Shown one piece after another: positions 18,923-27,668 of a DNA stretch of 64,000 nucleotides. Position 1 is the stretch's first letter. Every line of letters begins with the position of its first letter. Below the pieces are notes generated by a model, which worked only from the letters and a program-made list of their open reading frames with translations, was not told where the DNA came from and did not search any database. Source of the DNA: Bifidobacterium bohemicum DSM 22767. Lineage in GTDB: Bacteria > Actinomycetota > Actinomycetes > Actinomycetales > Bifidobacteriaceae. The stretch is from assembly GCF_000741525.1 (NCBI RefSeq), contig NZ_JGYP01000002.1:248001-312000 (forward strand), in the 5' to 3' direction. The position numbers were made by a program, and so were the translations under genes.

Positions 18923-20158
18923 TCAACCCTTCTTCTTTTTGCTGACCAGATCGTAGGCAACCGCCGCAATGACAACCAGACCCTTGATGGTCTTGACGAT
19001 GGCCGCATCCGCGCCCATAATCGAAAGACCTTGGTTCAACACACCCATGATCAAGGCACCAACCATCGCACCCGGGATGGTGCCCACACCGCCGGCAACC
19101 GCGGCGCCTCCGATGAAGCAGGCAGCGATGGCGTCCATTTCGAATTCCATACCTGTTGAAGCAGTGGCGGAGGCGAGGCGAGAAAGGGTGATGATGGCGG
19201 CCACAGCCGTAAGGAATCCCATATTCAAGAAAATCTTGAAATCAACCATCTTGGTATCGATTCCTGAAAGGACGGCCGCCTTGCGGTTGCCGCCCACCGC
19301 ATAAATGTCACGTCCAAACACCATTCGATTGAGCACAAACCAGTATACCGCAACAAGCACACCGATGATAACGAGCACGATTGGAATACCGCCAACATTT
19401 GCATTACCGGAAGTCGCAAACAGATAAGTCACGAATCCGATGCCAAGAACCGCCAATATGCACTTCAATGCAATCCAAGCGGTAGGCTCCACCAAGGTTC
19501 CGTTTTTGATGGCCCGGCTGCGCTTGCGGATCTGCATCCAGATGACCAAAGCCATAGCCAAAACACCGACCACGATGGTCAATCCGTCGAACGGTCCCCA
19601 GAATCCGAGTATATTGGGCAGATAATCCTTCGCTATGGCGCGGAACGGCTCAGACTGCAATGGAATGGACTCACCGGCCACTACCGTAGCCAGACCTCGG
19701 AAAATCAGCATGCCACCAAGTGTGGTAACGAATGCGGGCACACCCACATACGCGATCCAGAATCCGTGCCAGCAACCGATCAGCAGTCCGATGACGATCA
19801 TGAACAGAATGGCAACCATCCAATTCATGCCCCAGTTTTTCATGGCGAAAGCTCCCACCCCACCAATGAAAGCGACCACTGAACCCACCGACAGGTCGAT
19901 ATGGGTACCGATGATGATCATCAGCATACCGATGGCGGCAATCAAAACGTAAGCGTTTTGTTGGAAGAGCGCGACTACATTGTTCGGGTATAGCAGCCTG
20001 CCCCCAGTCAGAATCTGGAAGATGATAATCACCAGGACAAGAGCCAAATAAATGCCGTATGAACGAACGTTGCCAAGGAGCAGATTTTTGACCGAAGCCG
20101 TCTTCGGAACCTGATCGTTACTGTTTTTAAGCGCTTCCTGCGCTTGTGCTGAAGCCAT
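18923..20158 (-). CDS. xylH: Monosaccharide ABC transporter permease (XylH/GguB type)
   Basis: The 411-residue permease belongs to the RbsC/XylH family, with about ten helices and the extra cytoplasmic insert after IWMQIRKRSRAIKNGTL that marks XylH/GguB proteins. Conserved patterns include IGMLMIIIGTHIDLSVGSVVAF and the C-terminal GGAAVAGGVGTIPGAMVGALIMGVLNQGL (first part). ATG 20158 follows AAAGGAA. It is last in the binding protein-ATPase-permease operon, 50 bases after the ATPase. With xylA and xylB in the island, D-xylose is the expected cargo. Substrate is inferred. Confidence 0.87.
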   Translation of the reverse strand: MASAQAQEALKNSNDQVPKTASVKNLLLGNVRSYGIYLALVLVIIIFQILTGGRLLYPNNVVALFQQNAYVLIAAIGMLMIIIGTHIDLSVGSVVAFIGGVGAFAMKNWGMNWMVAILFMIVIGLLIGCWHGFWIAYVGVPAFVTTLGGMLIFRGLATVVAGESIPLQSEPFRAIAKDYLPNILGFWGPFDGLTIVVGVLAMALVIWMQIRKRSRAIKNGTLVEPTAWIALKCILAVLGIGFVTYLFATSGNANVGGIPIVLVIIGVLVAVYWFVLNRMVFGRDIYAVGGNRKAAVLSGIDTKMVDFKIFLNMGFLTAVAAIITLSRLASATASTGMEFEMDAIAACFIGGAAVAGGVGTIPGAMVGALIMGVLNQGLSIMGADAAIVKTIKGLVVIAAVAYDLVSKKKKG

Positions 20159-20208
20159 AATTGCTTTTCCTTTCTTAAGCCTTATCAGACACACTCATGA
20201 CGCGTGGC

Positions 20209-21777
20209 TCAGGCGAACGTCTCGCTAAAACCCATGCGCTGAGAGCCGGTCATGTAACGCATAAGCTCTTCTTGATTGGTGCCTTCGACATCACGACAGG
20301 CCGTGATGACACCCTGGCTCATGGTGTAAATACGATCGCAAATGCCCAGCAGTTCAGGCAGCTCCGAGGAGATGATCACCACCGCACTGCCACTGTCCGC
20401 CAGTTGATCGATGATCTCGTATATCTCGTATTTTGCACCCACATCGATACCTCTGGTGGGTTCGTCAAGTATCAGCACTTTGGGACTGGCCGACACCCAT
20501 TTTGCCAGCACGACCTTTTGCTGGTTACCGCCTGAAAGATTGCCCGCAGGCACATCAATCGAAGGAGCCTTAATACGAAACTCACTACGGTATTTCTCAG
20601 CGATCCGCACTTCTCGGTTCCGATCAATCACTCCGTAATGACTCAAGGCCTTAAAGTTCGCCATCGAAGTATTTTCTTTGATGCTGGCCAACAAATTCAG
20701 CCCATACACCTTTCTGTCTTCGGTCGCATACGCGAAGCCATGATCGATAGCGGCACCCACATTGGGGAACTTTACCTCCTCTCCTTCCACGAATAGTTTT
20801 CCGGTAGCACCAGTACCGTACTGACGACCGAATATGCTCATGGCCGTTTCGGTTCTTCCGGCCCCCACCAGCCCGGCAAGGCCGACAATCTCTCCAGCGC
20901 GCACGTTGAAGCTCACATCATTGGCAATCAGCCGGTCTTCATCGAGAGGATGATGCACTTTCCAATGTTCCACCCTGAAGATTTCCTTCCCGATTGTGGA
21001 GGCGTGCATCGGATATCGATTGGTCAGCGACCGGCCAACCATGTCACGAATCAACGCATCCTGGTCAAGCGGGTGCTGGGCATTAATATCAAAATGAGAT
21101 ATGGTGTGCCCGTCCCGAATCACCTGAACCTTGTCCGCCGATTCGGCAATCTCATTCAGTTTGTGCGAAATGATGATGGAGGTGATACCCTGCTCGCGAC
21201 GCAGACGATCGATCAGCTGCAACAGCTTCTCGGAATCCTCATCGTTCAAAGCGGCTGTAGGTTCATCCAGAATCAACAGTTTTACATTTTTGGTCAATGC
21301 CTTGGCGATCTCGACCAACTGTTGTTTACCTACTCCGATATTGGAAATAAGCGTGTCCGGATTTTCATCGAGCCCAACCGCATCCATTACCGATTTGGCC
21401 ACTCTGCGCTGCTCGCGATCGTCAACGAAGATTCCTTTTTTGATGGGATTACCCAAGAATATGTTTTGTGCGATGGTCATATAAGGCACCAACGCCAACT
21501 CTTGGTGGATAATGACAATACCAAGTTTTTCCGAATCGCGAATCGTTTTAAATTGGCAGGTCCGACCATCATAAACAATGTCACCTTCATAGGAACCATA
21601 AGGATAAACCCCTGAAAGCACATTCATCATCGTTGATTTTCCGGCGCCGTTTTCACCACACAAGGAAAAGATCTCTCCCCTGTTCACACTGATGTTGACA
21701 TCCTCAAGCGCCGTAACCGGTCCAAAACGCTTGGTGATGTGCCTCATCTCAAGAATCACGTCCTGTTGATTAGGCAA
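20209..21777 (-). CDS. xylG: Monosaccharide ABC transporter ATPase (XylG/GguA type)
   Basis: The 522-residue protein is a double ATPase of the sugar importer family. The first domain has GENGAGKST, the signature SNIGVGKQQLVEIAKAL and LLILDEPTAAL. The second has a degenerate P-loop (GLVGAGRTE) and LSGGNQQKVVLAKW with ILDEPTRGID. It powers monosaccharide import with the adjacent permease. The start appears to be TTG 21777 with GGAG upstream. It follows the binding-protein gene after a 90-base gap that contains a 13-bp hairpin. Confidence 0.88.
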   Translation of the reverse strand: MPNQQDVILEMRHITKRFGPVTALEDVNISVNRGEIFSLCGENGAGKSTMMNVLSGVYPYGSYEGDIVYDGRTCQFKTIRDSEKLGIVIIHQELALVPYMTIAQNIFLGNPIKKGIFVDDREQRRVAKSVMDAVGLDENPDTLISNIGVGKQQLVEIAKALTKNVKLLILDEPTAALNDEDSEKLLQLIDRLRREQGITSIIISHKLNEIAESADKVQVIRDGHTISHFDINAQHPLDQDALIRDMVGRSLTNRYPMHASTIGKEIFRVEHWKVHHPLDEDRLIANDVSFNVRAGEIVGLAGLVGAGRTETAMSIFGRQYGTGATGKLFVEGEEVKFPNVGAAIDHGFAYATEDRKVYGLNLLASIKENTSMANFKALSHYGVIDRNREVRIAEKYRSEFRIKAPSIDVPAGNLSGGNQQKVVLAKWVSASPKVLILDEPTRGIDVGAKYEIYEIIDQLADSGSAVVIISSELPELLGICDRIYTMSQGVITACRDVEGTNQEELMRYMTGSQRMGFSETFA

Positions 21778-21811
21778 AATTACTCCTTCATAGATTTCTG
21801 ATATTCATGAA

Positions 21812-21851
21812 GTGCGGCGCATGGGCATGAAAGCACGACCATGCACCGCAC
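21812..21851 (-). promoter_or_regulatory. Intercistronic stem-loop between binding protein and ATPase genes
   Basis: GTGCGGCGCATGG (21812-21824) pairs with CCATGCACCGCAC (21839-21851) with one mismatch and a 14-base loop. No T run follows. It probably stabilises the upstream binding-protein message or thins transcription into the ATPase gene. Confidence 0.6.
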
Positions 21852-21867
21852 CCTTCAGCGACAACCA

Positions 21868-22974
21868 TTACAAACCGGCATCCTTGGCGGTGATGTAACC
21901 CGAGTCAACCAGTTCCTTTTTGGCGTTGTCCTTATCAACTGAGACTGGCATAAGCAACGCCGAAGGAACCTTCTTCTTACCGTTGTCAAATGTGTCCTTA
22001 AGGTCGGGCTTCCTGCCATCTACCAATTGCTTGATCAGCTGGGCTGTGGCCTTTGCCAACTGACGTGTGTCTTTGTAAACAGTCATGGACTGCTTGCCTT
22101 CGATAATCGCGCGGACATTGGCTTTCTCGGCGTCCTGACCAGTAATGACCGGGAAATAATTCCAACCGGCACCTTCAACGGCGTTTACCGTCCCTAGGGC
22201 GATGGCATCGTTCGGAGCAAGCACCGCGTCAAGATGCGTACCATTGTTGTAGAAGGAGTTGATACGGTTCTCCATCTCAGCCTGGCCTTTTTGACGATCC
22301 CAGTCGTCAATGCCGATGGATTGCCAGTCATTTAAAGACTTGGGCACTTTGCCGGATTTGGATTGCAGCACTCCGGACTTAAAGTAAGGTTCAAGCACAC
22401 TCCACGCGCCCTCATAGTAATACTTCGCGTTGTTATCGGCAGGTGAACCGGACATGAGCTCCACGTTGAACGGACCCTTCTTGCCGTCTTTGAGGCCAAG
22501 CTTTCGTTCAATATATTCGCCCTGTTGCCTACCGACCTCCGTCAGAGAGAACGTGGTGTAGTAATCCACCGCATTGGTGTTCATGATCAGCCGGTCATAA
22601 GCGATGATTTTCGCACCGTTGGACTGCGCCTGCTCGGCGGCCGCACCCGTGGCGGTACCATCGATGGAAGCTATCACCATGTAGTTTGCACCTTGGTTCG
22701 CCATGTTCTGGATCTGCGACGATTGCAAGTCTGTCTTACCGTCGGCATACTGCAATGTAACCTTATACCCATAGCTCTCGAGTTGCTTTTTCAGGTTGGC
22801 GCCATCAATCTGCCAACGTTCAAGTTGCTGCTCAGGCATGGAGATTCCGACACTCACTTGGCCTTTGCCGTCAGAGCCTGCCCCAATACCGGTTCTGGCT
22901 CCACCGCATGCCCCGACAGGCAGGATCATGGTCGCAGCCGCAGCGATTGCAACGGCTTTCATCGGTTTTCTCAT
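21868..22974 (-). CDS. xylF: Monosaccharide-binding lipoprotein (XylF/ChvE type)
   Basis: The 368-residue periplasmic-binding-fold protein has a signal peptide and lipobox (MILPVGAC), so it is a surface lipoprotein. The mature sequence begins VSVGISMPEQQLERWQIDG and contains IASIDGTA, IIAYDRLIMNT, YYTTFSL and LAPNDAIALG, diagnostic of the XylF/ChvE group that binds D-xylose or galactose-type sugars. ATG 22974 has GAGAGGA upstream. It heads the importer operon, directly below a 19-bp operator shared with xylB. The gene symbol follows context. Confidence 0.87.
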   Translation of the reverse strand: MRKPMKAVAIAAAATMILPVGACGGARTGIGAGSDGKGQVSVGISMPEQQLERWQIDGANLKKQLESYGYKVTLQYADGKTDLQSSQIQNMANQGANYMVIASIDGTATGAAAEQAQSNGAKIIAYDRLIMNTNAVDYYTTFSLTEVGRQQGEYIERKLGLKDGKKGPFNVELMSGSPADNNAKYYYEGAWSVLEPYFKSGVLQSKSGKVPKSLNDWQSIGIDDWDRQKGQAEMENRINSFYNNGTHLDAVLAPNDAIALGTVNAVEGAGWNYFPVITGQDAEKANVRAIIEGKQSMTVYKDTRQLAKATAQLIKQLVDGRKPDLKDTFDNGKKKVPSALLMPVSVDKDNAKKELVDSGYITAKDAGL

Positions 22975-23070
22975 ATTGGATTCCTCTCTTCTTTGAAGGA
23001 ACTACTGGTAATTACAGAAAACTGCACAACATCCTTAAGGTCTTGCGAGGTCAGAGGGCTCGTCACTATA

Positions 23071-23089
23071 TAATAAAATGATTTTACTA
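23071..23089 (-). promoter_or_regulatory. 19-bp operator upstream of the xylose importer operon
   Basis: TAATAAAATGATTTTACTA pairs at eight of nine positions around a central G. It matches the reverse of the xylB operator at 13 of 19 positions. A weak promoter (TTCTTT, 17 bases, TTATAT on the minus strand) would span it, giving steric repression. Confidence 0.65.
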
Positions 23090-23262
23090 AAAAGAACGCT
23101 TTTACCCGCATCTTCGTCAAGTCAAGGGCGCTGAGCAATAAGATCTTGACCCGCCGGAAAACAACGTCGCTCAGACCGGCATACCATTTCAAGAGCTCCG
23201 CGCACCCCGCACAAAGCGAGGCGCACGAAGCAAACACCACAATAGGGCATGAAGCCCGTCTT

Positions 23263-24606
23263 TTACTCGCTCAAAGCCTCGATCATGTAGTTATTGATCG
23301 TGGCCTTCACGGACTCAAGATGATCGGACTTGGTGGCGGCGATCAGCTCGCTCTGCGGCTTGTCGATCGCGTATTCCTCAAGGCTTGCGAGCGTGGCAGT
23401 GCCGTCCTCGACGGTCTTGCCGATACCGGAGTCGAAGGAGCCGTAACGATTGGACACCAGATCCTCGATGTAGTGGTCCTCATGCATCTTCGCGGCGACC
23501 AGCAGACCGGCGGCGAAGGAGTCCATGCCCGCGACATGCGAACGGAACAGATCCTCAGCATCGAAGGAGCTACGGCGTGGCTTCGCGTCGAAGTTCAGGC
23601 CGCCATGAGGGCCGATCTGGCCTTCGTCCAAGACCTCCCACATGACAGCAGTGGTCTCGTACAGGTCGGTCGGGAACTCGTCCATGTCCCAGCCGATCAG
23701 CTTGTCGCCCTGGTTGGCGTCAAGCGATCCAAGCACACCGGCGTCACGTGCGACACGGATCTCGTGCTGGTAGGTATGGGTGGCCAGGTTGGCGTGGTTG
23801 CCTTCCAGGTTCAGACGGAAGGTGCCCATCAGGTCGTTCTTCTGCAGGAACGAGATGGCGGTGGAGGCGTCGAAGTCATACTGCAGCATGCAAGGCTCCT
23901 TGGCCTTCGGCTCGATGAGGAACTGCGCGTCCATACCGATTTCCTTGGCGTAATCCACGCACATATGGAAGAAGTCGGCCATATGGTCCTTTTCGCGCGC
24001 CATGTCGGTGTTCCACAGGTTCTCGTAGCCCTCGCGGCCACCCCAGAACACGTAGTTCTCGGCCCCCAGGCGCTTGCCGATCTCAAGGCTGTGCTTGAGC
24101 TGAGCCGCGGAATAGGCGAATATGTCGGCGAACGGCGAAGTGGAGGCGCCGTCGACGAAGCGGGGGTTGGTGAACAGTGAGGAGGTGTTCCACAACAGCT
24201 TGACGCCGGTGGACTTCATGTTCTCCTCGATCTTGTCGACCACCTTATCCAGGTTGGCGTTGGTCTCACGGAGGGTGTCACCCTCCGGAGCGATGTCGCG
24301 GTCATGGAAGCAGAAGTACTCGACGCCGAGCTTCTGGAACAACTCAAAGGCGTAATCGACCTTCGCCAGCGACTGATCCATCGGATCGGTGTACTTATAA
24401 TATGGGCGATGGGCGGTACCATCACCGAACGGGTCGACCAGCTGCTGATCGAAGGTGTGCCACCAAGCCACGCCGAAACGCAGCCAGTCCTTCATCTTCT
24501 TGCCGGCCACGACACGGTCGGCGTCGTAGTAATGGAAGGCCAAACCCTCGCCCGGGCCCTTGTCGTGCCCAACGTACTCGATTTTGTCAACGTCCCACAG
24601 TCCCAT
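23263..24606 (-). CDS. xylA: Xylose isomerase
   Basis: XylA converts D-xylose to D-xylulose in the cytoplasm with two divalent metal ions. The 447-residue TIM barrel shows [11 protein letters not shown], the catalytic His in [13 protein letters not shown], the metal-binding [33 protein letters not shown] and [17 protein letters not shown], and [19 protein letters not shown] near the C-terminus. ATG 24606 has GAAGGAG upstream; an earlier ATG would add ten residues. It is transcribed towards the xylose importer, but its own promoter with an overlapping operator lies at 24671-24712. Function is certain. Confidence 0.96.
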   Translation of the reverse strand: MGLWDVDKIEYVGHDKGPGEGLAFHYYDADRVVAGKKMKDWLRFGVAWWHTFDQQLVDPFGDGTAHRPYYKYTDPMDQSLAKVDYAFELFQKLGVEYFCFHDRDIAPEGDTLRETNANLDKVVDKIEENMKSTGVKLLWNTSSLFTNPRFVDGASTSPFADIFAYSAAQLKHSLEIGKRLGAENYVFWGGREGYENLWNTDMAREKDHMADFFHMCVDYAKEIGMDAQFLIEPKAKEPCMLQYDFDASTAISFLQKNDLMGTFRLNLEGNHANLATHTYQHEIRVARDAGVLGSLDANQGDKLIGWDMDEFPTDLYETTAVMWEVLDEGQIGPHGGLNFDAKPRRSSFDAEDLFRSHVAGMDSFAAGLLVAAKMHEDHYIEDLVSNRYGSFDSGIGKTVEDGTATLASLEEYAIDKPQSELIAATKSDHLESVKATINNYMIEALSE

Positions 24607-24670
24607 GGGTGCTCCTTCGCTAACCAATTCCTTCATTGTCCGGACGAGTCCCTACTCGTCGCTAGGTGAC

Positions 24671-24712
24671 ATGATAGACGATTCCGACTCACTTTGTCAA
24701 ATCAATTAATTA
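24671..24712 (-). promoter_or_regulatory. xylA promoter with overlapping operator
   Basis: On the minus strand, TTGACA (24700-24695), 18 bases and TATCAT form a strong promoter. The plus-strand 19-mer TTGTCAAATCAATTAATTA (24694-24712) covers the -35 and matches the consensus drawn from the other two ROK-type operators at about 15 positions. Confidence 0.65.
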
Positions 24713-24955
24713 TATAGGATACGCGACATCACCTTTGCACTGCACCTACATATCGCCAATAGACCGCAAAAGCGCCGACGAGGTTAATCCAGCTAACACG
24801 AAGGGCAACCAAGCGACCCAACGCCCCCCCCCGCCAATCCCAAGACCCATCGTTCGAACCTTGGATAACGGCCATCACCGCCCCCCAGCGCAAACGCACG
24901 ATGCCGTTCAATGCTTTTAACGCCCGGCAAACAAACCATCCATAACGAGATCTGC
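24713..24955. other. Intergenic region upstream of xylA, one C9 tract
   Basis: No gene is supported. The tract of nine C at 24824-24832 lies 123 bases beyond the stop of the flavin reductase gene. A further six-C run occurs near 24880. Confidence 0.5.
24824..24832 (-). repeat. Homopolymer tract, nine G on minus strand
   Basis: Nine C on the plus strand, in the gap between the flavin reductase stop and the xylA promoter. Confidence 0.85.
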
Positions 24956-25591
24956 CTACCAGCGGTCACCCTCACTGCCCGAAATACCAGCCGAAGGTCT
25001 ACGCCGAACGCCCGAAAGCACCAAAGCGCCCAGCTCGCTGGCCGCACGCAACTCTCGGTCTATCAGTTCCTGGGTGTCGAACGCATCCTTGGTGGCCATG
25101 ATGCTCGTCGGAGTCGGCACCGCCCGGAAAAACGCAAACAGTCCACGCATGACCACATCGGGAACCATTGCGTGACGATCCGAGCCGCCGGTCGCGCACA
25201 ATACCACAGGCATGTTCGTGATCGTATCCTGCTCGACAATATCCCAGAATTCTTTGAACAAGCCGGAATACGAAGCCTTGTAGATGGGCGAAGCGACGAT
25301 CAGCGCGTCACTGTTGACCACCCGGTCGATCATGGACGAAAGACCGCCATCGGGATTGAACGTGAGCGACGCATCCGCGATTTGGCGGGCATATTCCTTC
25401 AGATTCACGGTTTCAACGGCTACTTCCTTGCCGTATCCATGCAGACATTCGACCACTTTTTCAGCGACTTCCGTCGCCAAACGCAAGGTGTTTGAAGGTT
25501 CGGATATGCCTGCACTCACAATCGTAATATGATACTGGCGAGGCTTGGTATCCGCCTTTGCGGCCAGAGTGACGATATCTGTCTGTTCCAT
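24956..25591 (-). CDS. NAD(P)H-dependent FMN reductase family flavoprotein
   Basis: The 211-residue protein has the flavodoxin-like fold of the NADPH-dependent FMN reductase family. ITIVSAGISEPSNTLRLA near residue 22 binds the FMN phosphate, and ALIVASPIYKASYSGLFKEFWDIV is the conserved middle motif. Similar actinobacterial proteins are labelled CE1759-type reductases. The C-terminal 20 residues are basic and poorly conserved. ATG 25591 follows AAGGGG. No partner gene is evident; it could serve iron or oxidative metabolism, but no specific role can be read. Confidence 0.82.
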   Translation of the reverse strand: MEQTDIVTLAAKADTKPRQYHITIVSAGISEPSNTLRLATEVAEKVVECLHGYGKEVAVETVNLKEYARQIADASLTFNPDGGLSSMIDRVVNSDALIVASPIYKASYSGLFKEFWDIVEQDTITNMPVVLCATGGSDRHAMVPDVVMRGLFAFFRAVPTPTSIMATKDAFDTQELIDRELRAASELGALVLSGVRRRPSAGISGSEGDRW

Positions 25592-25805
25592 ACTCAACCC
25601 CTTAAACGCAGCTCATGATCCATCCGCTCCGCGCGACCTCCGTAAGGCCACACAACCACTTCGAGACGAACCCCTTCCCTCTGGACAATGTAGCACGAAC
25701 CCGTACACCGACGACAGCCATGAAAAGGTTATTTATCCCACAAAACTTGTTATCATGGTCGATGGCAGGCACAGTCAACCGGCAAAGTGAAATTCGAGGG
25801 ACCGC

Positions 25806-26981
25806 ATGACCACCACGCTACACACGATCGGAGCCCCTTCCTGGGTTGAAAAGACGTTCAGCGACTACCCGAGAACCTGCACAGCCTCAACGGATAACCA
25901 TGTCGCACGACAGTGGACGATCAAGCATGACGACGGGTTGGCTCCAGTGACCGACCTGAAGGATTCCGAAGCCATCTGGATCGCCCCGGAATCGCTGATT
26001 GCCCTGAACGCATGGCGACAAAGGCACCATCTGTCGCCATTGGACCTTGAATCACCGTCGGCAAACTGGCTCAGCGGACTCGGTCCGGCCTTGACGGGGC
26101 GTGCCGTCATCACCACCACGGCAAGCGACATTCGCAGTTGGACGGAAATTCCTTCGATACTTGGACCACGCCCATGGTCACAACTGAGTCAGGGCCGCGT
26201 GTCCGAATTCCGCGCCGCACGCAGGAATTTCCACCAGCTGCAAATGGCTCTGACGAGCGCACCCGCGAACGCTTCAATCACCTTGAGCGGTCATATACCG
26301 ACCATCACCGAAGAATGGTGCGTCATCATCAACCATGGAATGGCCGTGGCCGCGAGCGGGTACTGCGTACACCAATCAGCCGAGGCTTGCCATGCTCACA
26401 CTGCGCACCAGACCGACAAGAGCACACACGCCTCCGCCGGACCAACAGCACCTCCAGAGACCAAAAACCAAACAGAGCAAGCCGATACGCGAGCCAATGC
26501 CGACGAATCTAACCTCACCAACAGCAACAAGAAGCACGACGGATCCAACAATGTCACCACGGCCCAATTGTCCATTGGGCGCAACAACAACCCGGAATTC
26601 AACCCTCTGGAATCACACGACATCCTGACCGTATTCGACGGGGCTCGGTTCCACGAGCAATATCGTGAACCGGCGATCAAGATGGCGCAGATTGCGGCGA
26701 TGACCAGCGGTCTGAACCGTGCCAGCATCATCGTTGCATTCGCTGCCGGACGGCCTCACATCATCGAGGCCGATCCGTTGTGGTGCACCGCCCCCTACCC
26801 TTTTGAGTCCGACGGTGAGATTACAGCGTTCCTTTCAGCAATCGCCGGTTGTCGGATGAACAATGACAACGATCACGAACAACAAACTCGAAATCACTCT
26901 CCCGAGAGCACAGTCACGGCTTACGAGCCAGACGCATGGATGCTGTTTCACAACCAAAAACGATATGCCGGGTACAGCTAG
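25806..26981 (+). CDS. ATP-grasp-like protein with a low-complexity insert
   Basis: The 391-residue cytoplasmic protein resembles the ATP-grasp group often annotated DUF4343/R2K. It has EEWCVIINHGMAVAASGYCV (about 169-188) and, after an insert, AAFAAGRPHIIEADPLWCTAPYPF-like sequence (residues 312-333) resembling the metal-binding strand of that group. Residues about 195-262 are hydrophilic, rich in Thr, Asn, Ala, Lys and Asp, with no predicted fold. The start has GAGGG five bases before it. It stands between a flavin reductase and a mobile-element remnant, with no partner. Family likeness is moderate; substrate is unknown, though related enzymes ligate peptides or modify amino acids. Confidence 0.6.
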   Translation: MTTTLHTIGAPSWVEKTFSDYPRTCTASTDNHVARQWTIKHDDGLAPVTDLKDSEAIWIAPESLIALNAWRQRHHLSPLDLESPSANWLSGLGPALTGRAVITTTASDIRSWTEIPSILGPRPWSQLSQGRVSEFRAARRNFHQLQMALTSAPANASITLSGHIPTITEEWCVIINHGMAVAASGYCVHQSAEACHAHTAHQTDKSTHASAGPTAPPETKNQTEQADTRANADESNLTNSNKKHDGSNNVTTAQLSIGRNNNPEFNPLESHDILTVFDGARFHEQYREPAIKMAQIAAMTSGLNRASIIVAFAAGRPHIIEADPLWCTAPYPFESDGEITAFLSAIAGCRMNNDNDHEQQTRNHSPESTVTAYEPDAWMLFHNQKRYAGYS

Positions 26982-27105
26982 ATCCCGCTATCTACCAGCC
27001 AATCCAGATACTCTCGCCAAGCCCAGCCGGGATTCTGCTAATCTTTATTGACGTTTATCGCTTCACGAGTTCACGTTCGACGTCACCGACTACAACAAGA
27101 TACCG

Positions 27106-27372
27106 ATGGAGACGCAGGGCAAGGGCCGCGTCTACGTGCTTGTCAACAAGACCAGCAAGGAGCTGAAGGCGACCATCCATTTCGACGAGAACGGAATGCG
27201 CAGCAAAGAGATACACTTGGACCATAATCACAAAGTGAACGGGAAAAGACTAAAACCGCACACCCATGTAGGTTACGAACATGAAGAGTCCGAAGGCCGA
27301 GACGTCACACCGTTCGAGCGTGAGGAAATCGAGAAGGTAAACAGGATATGGCAGAAGCATCGGGAATCATGA
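27106..27372 (+). CDS. C-terminal fragment of a phage-type structural or toxin protein
   Basis: This 88-residue frame is open upstream to a TGA near 27050, reading TFDVTDYNKIP before the first ATG. It shows KEIHLDHNHKVNGKRLKPHTHVGYEH and EREEIEKVNRIWQKHR, resembling the C-terminal tail I associate with phage minor head or polymorphic-toxin proteins. The N-terminal bulk is missing, so it is probably a 5'-truncated remnant. No ribosome site precedes the ATG. The next gene overlaps its stop by ATGA. Identity is tentative. Confidence 0.45.
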   Translation: METQGKGRVYVLVNKTSKELKATIHFDENGMRSKEIHLDHNHKVNGKRLKPHTHVGYEHEESEGRDVTPFEREEIEKVNRIWQKHRES

Positions 27373-27668
27373 GCAAGCCAGCCAAAGACGGCTGGGGTAC
27401 TCCGATGTCATGGGACGAGTTCATCTGCGATTGTCTCCCCTGCGCCGACCTGTGGCTTTCCTACAAAGACCAGACGTTCATGATCCAGACGATAAGGGGC
27501 GGCTACTGGGCATTGGTCGATTCGACCCGTTACGGCGAGGACGGCAACTATCTGGTCCTCTTCCTGGGAACCAAGGACATGGACGAGTTCACCGAAACGC
27601 CCATTCCTTTGCTGGACGGCCGTTCCCTTCATGAAGCTTGGCCGGACATCGTCTTCGTCAGCGCCTAG
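27369..27668 (+). CDS. Small acidic protein overlapping the phage remnant, unknown function
   Basis: The 99-residue product from ATG 27369 starts in an ATGA overlap with the preceding fragment, which favours it over ATG 27348. It is acidic and tryptophan-rich: TPMSWDEFICDCLPCADLWLSY, TIRGGYWALVDSTRYGEDGNY (partial) and a C-terminal SLHEAWPDIVFVSA. The size, acidity and coupling to a possible toxin-like C-terminus fit an immunity protein, but this is inference only. Its stop lies three bases from the convergent integrase stop. Confidence 0.5.
   Translation: MSKPAKDGWGTPMSWDEFICDCLPCADLWLSYKDQTFMIQTIRGGYWALVDSTRYGEDGNYLVLFLGTKDMDEFTETPIPLLDGRSLHEAWPDIVFVSA

Noticed and set aside
23146..24180. 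344-codon plus-strand frame opposite xylA
   Set aside because: Antisense shadow of a highly conserved gene.
26982..27060. Duplicate of the ssrA 3' end as a distal attachment site
   Set aside because: No matching stretch was found at the expected left border of the remnant.
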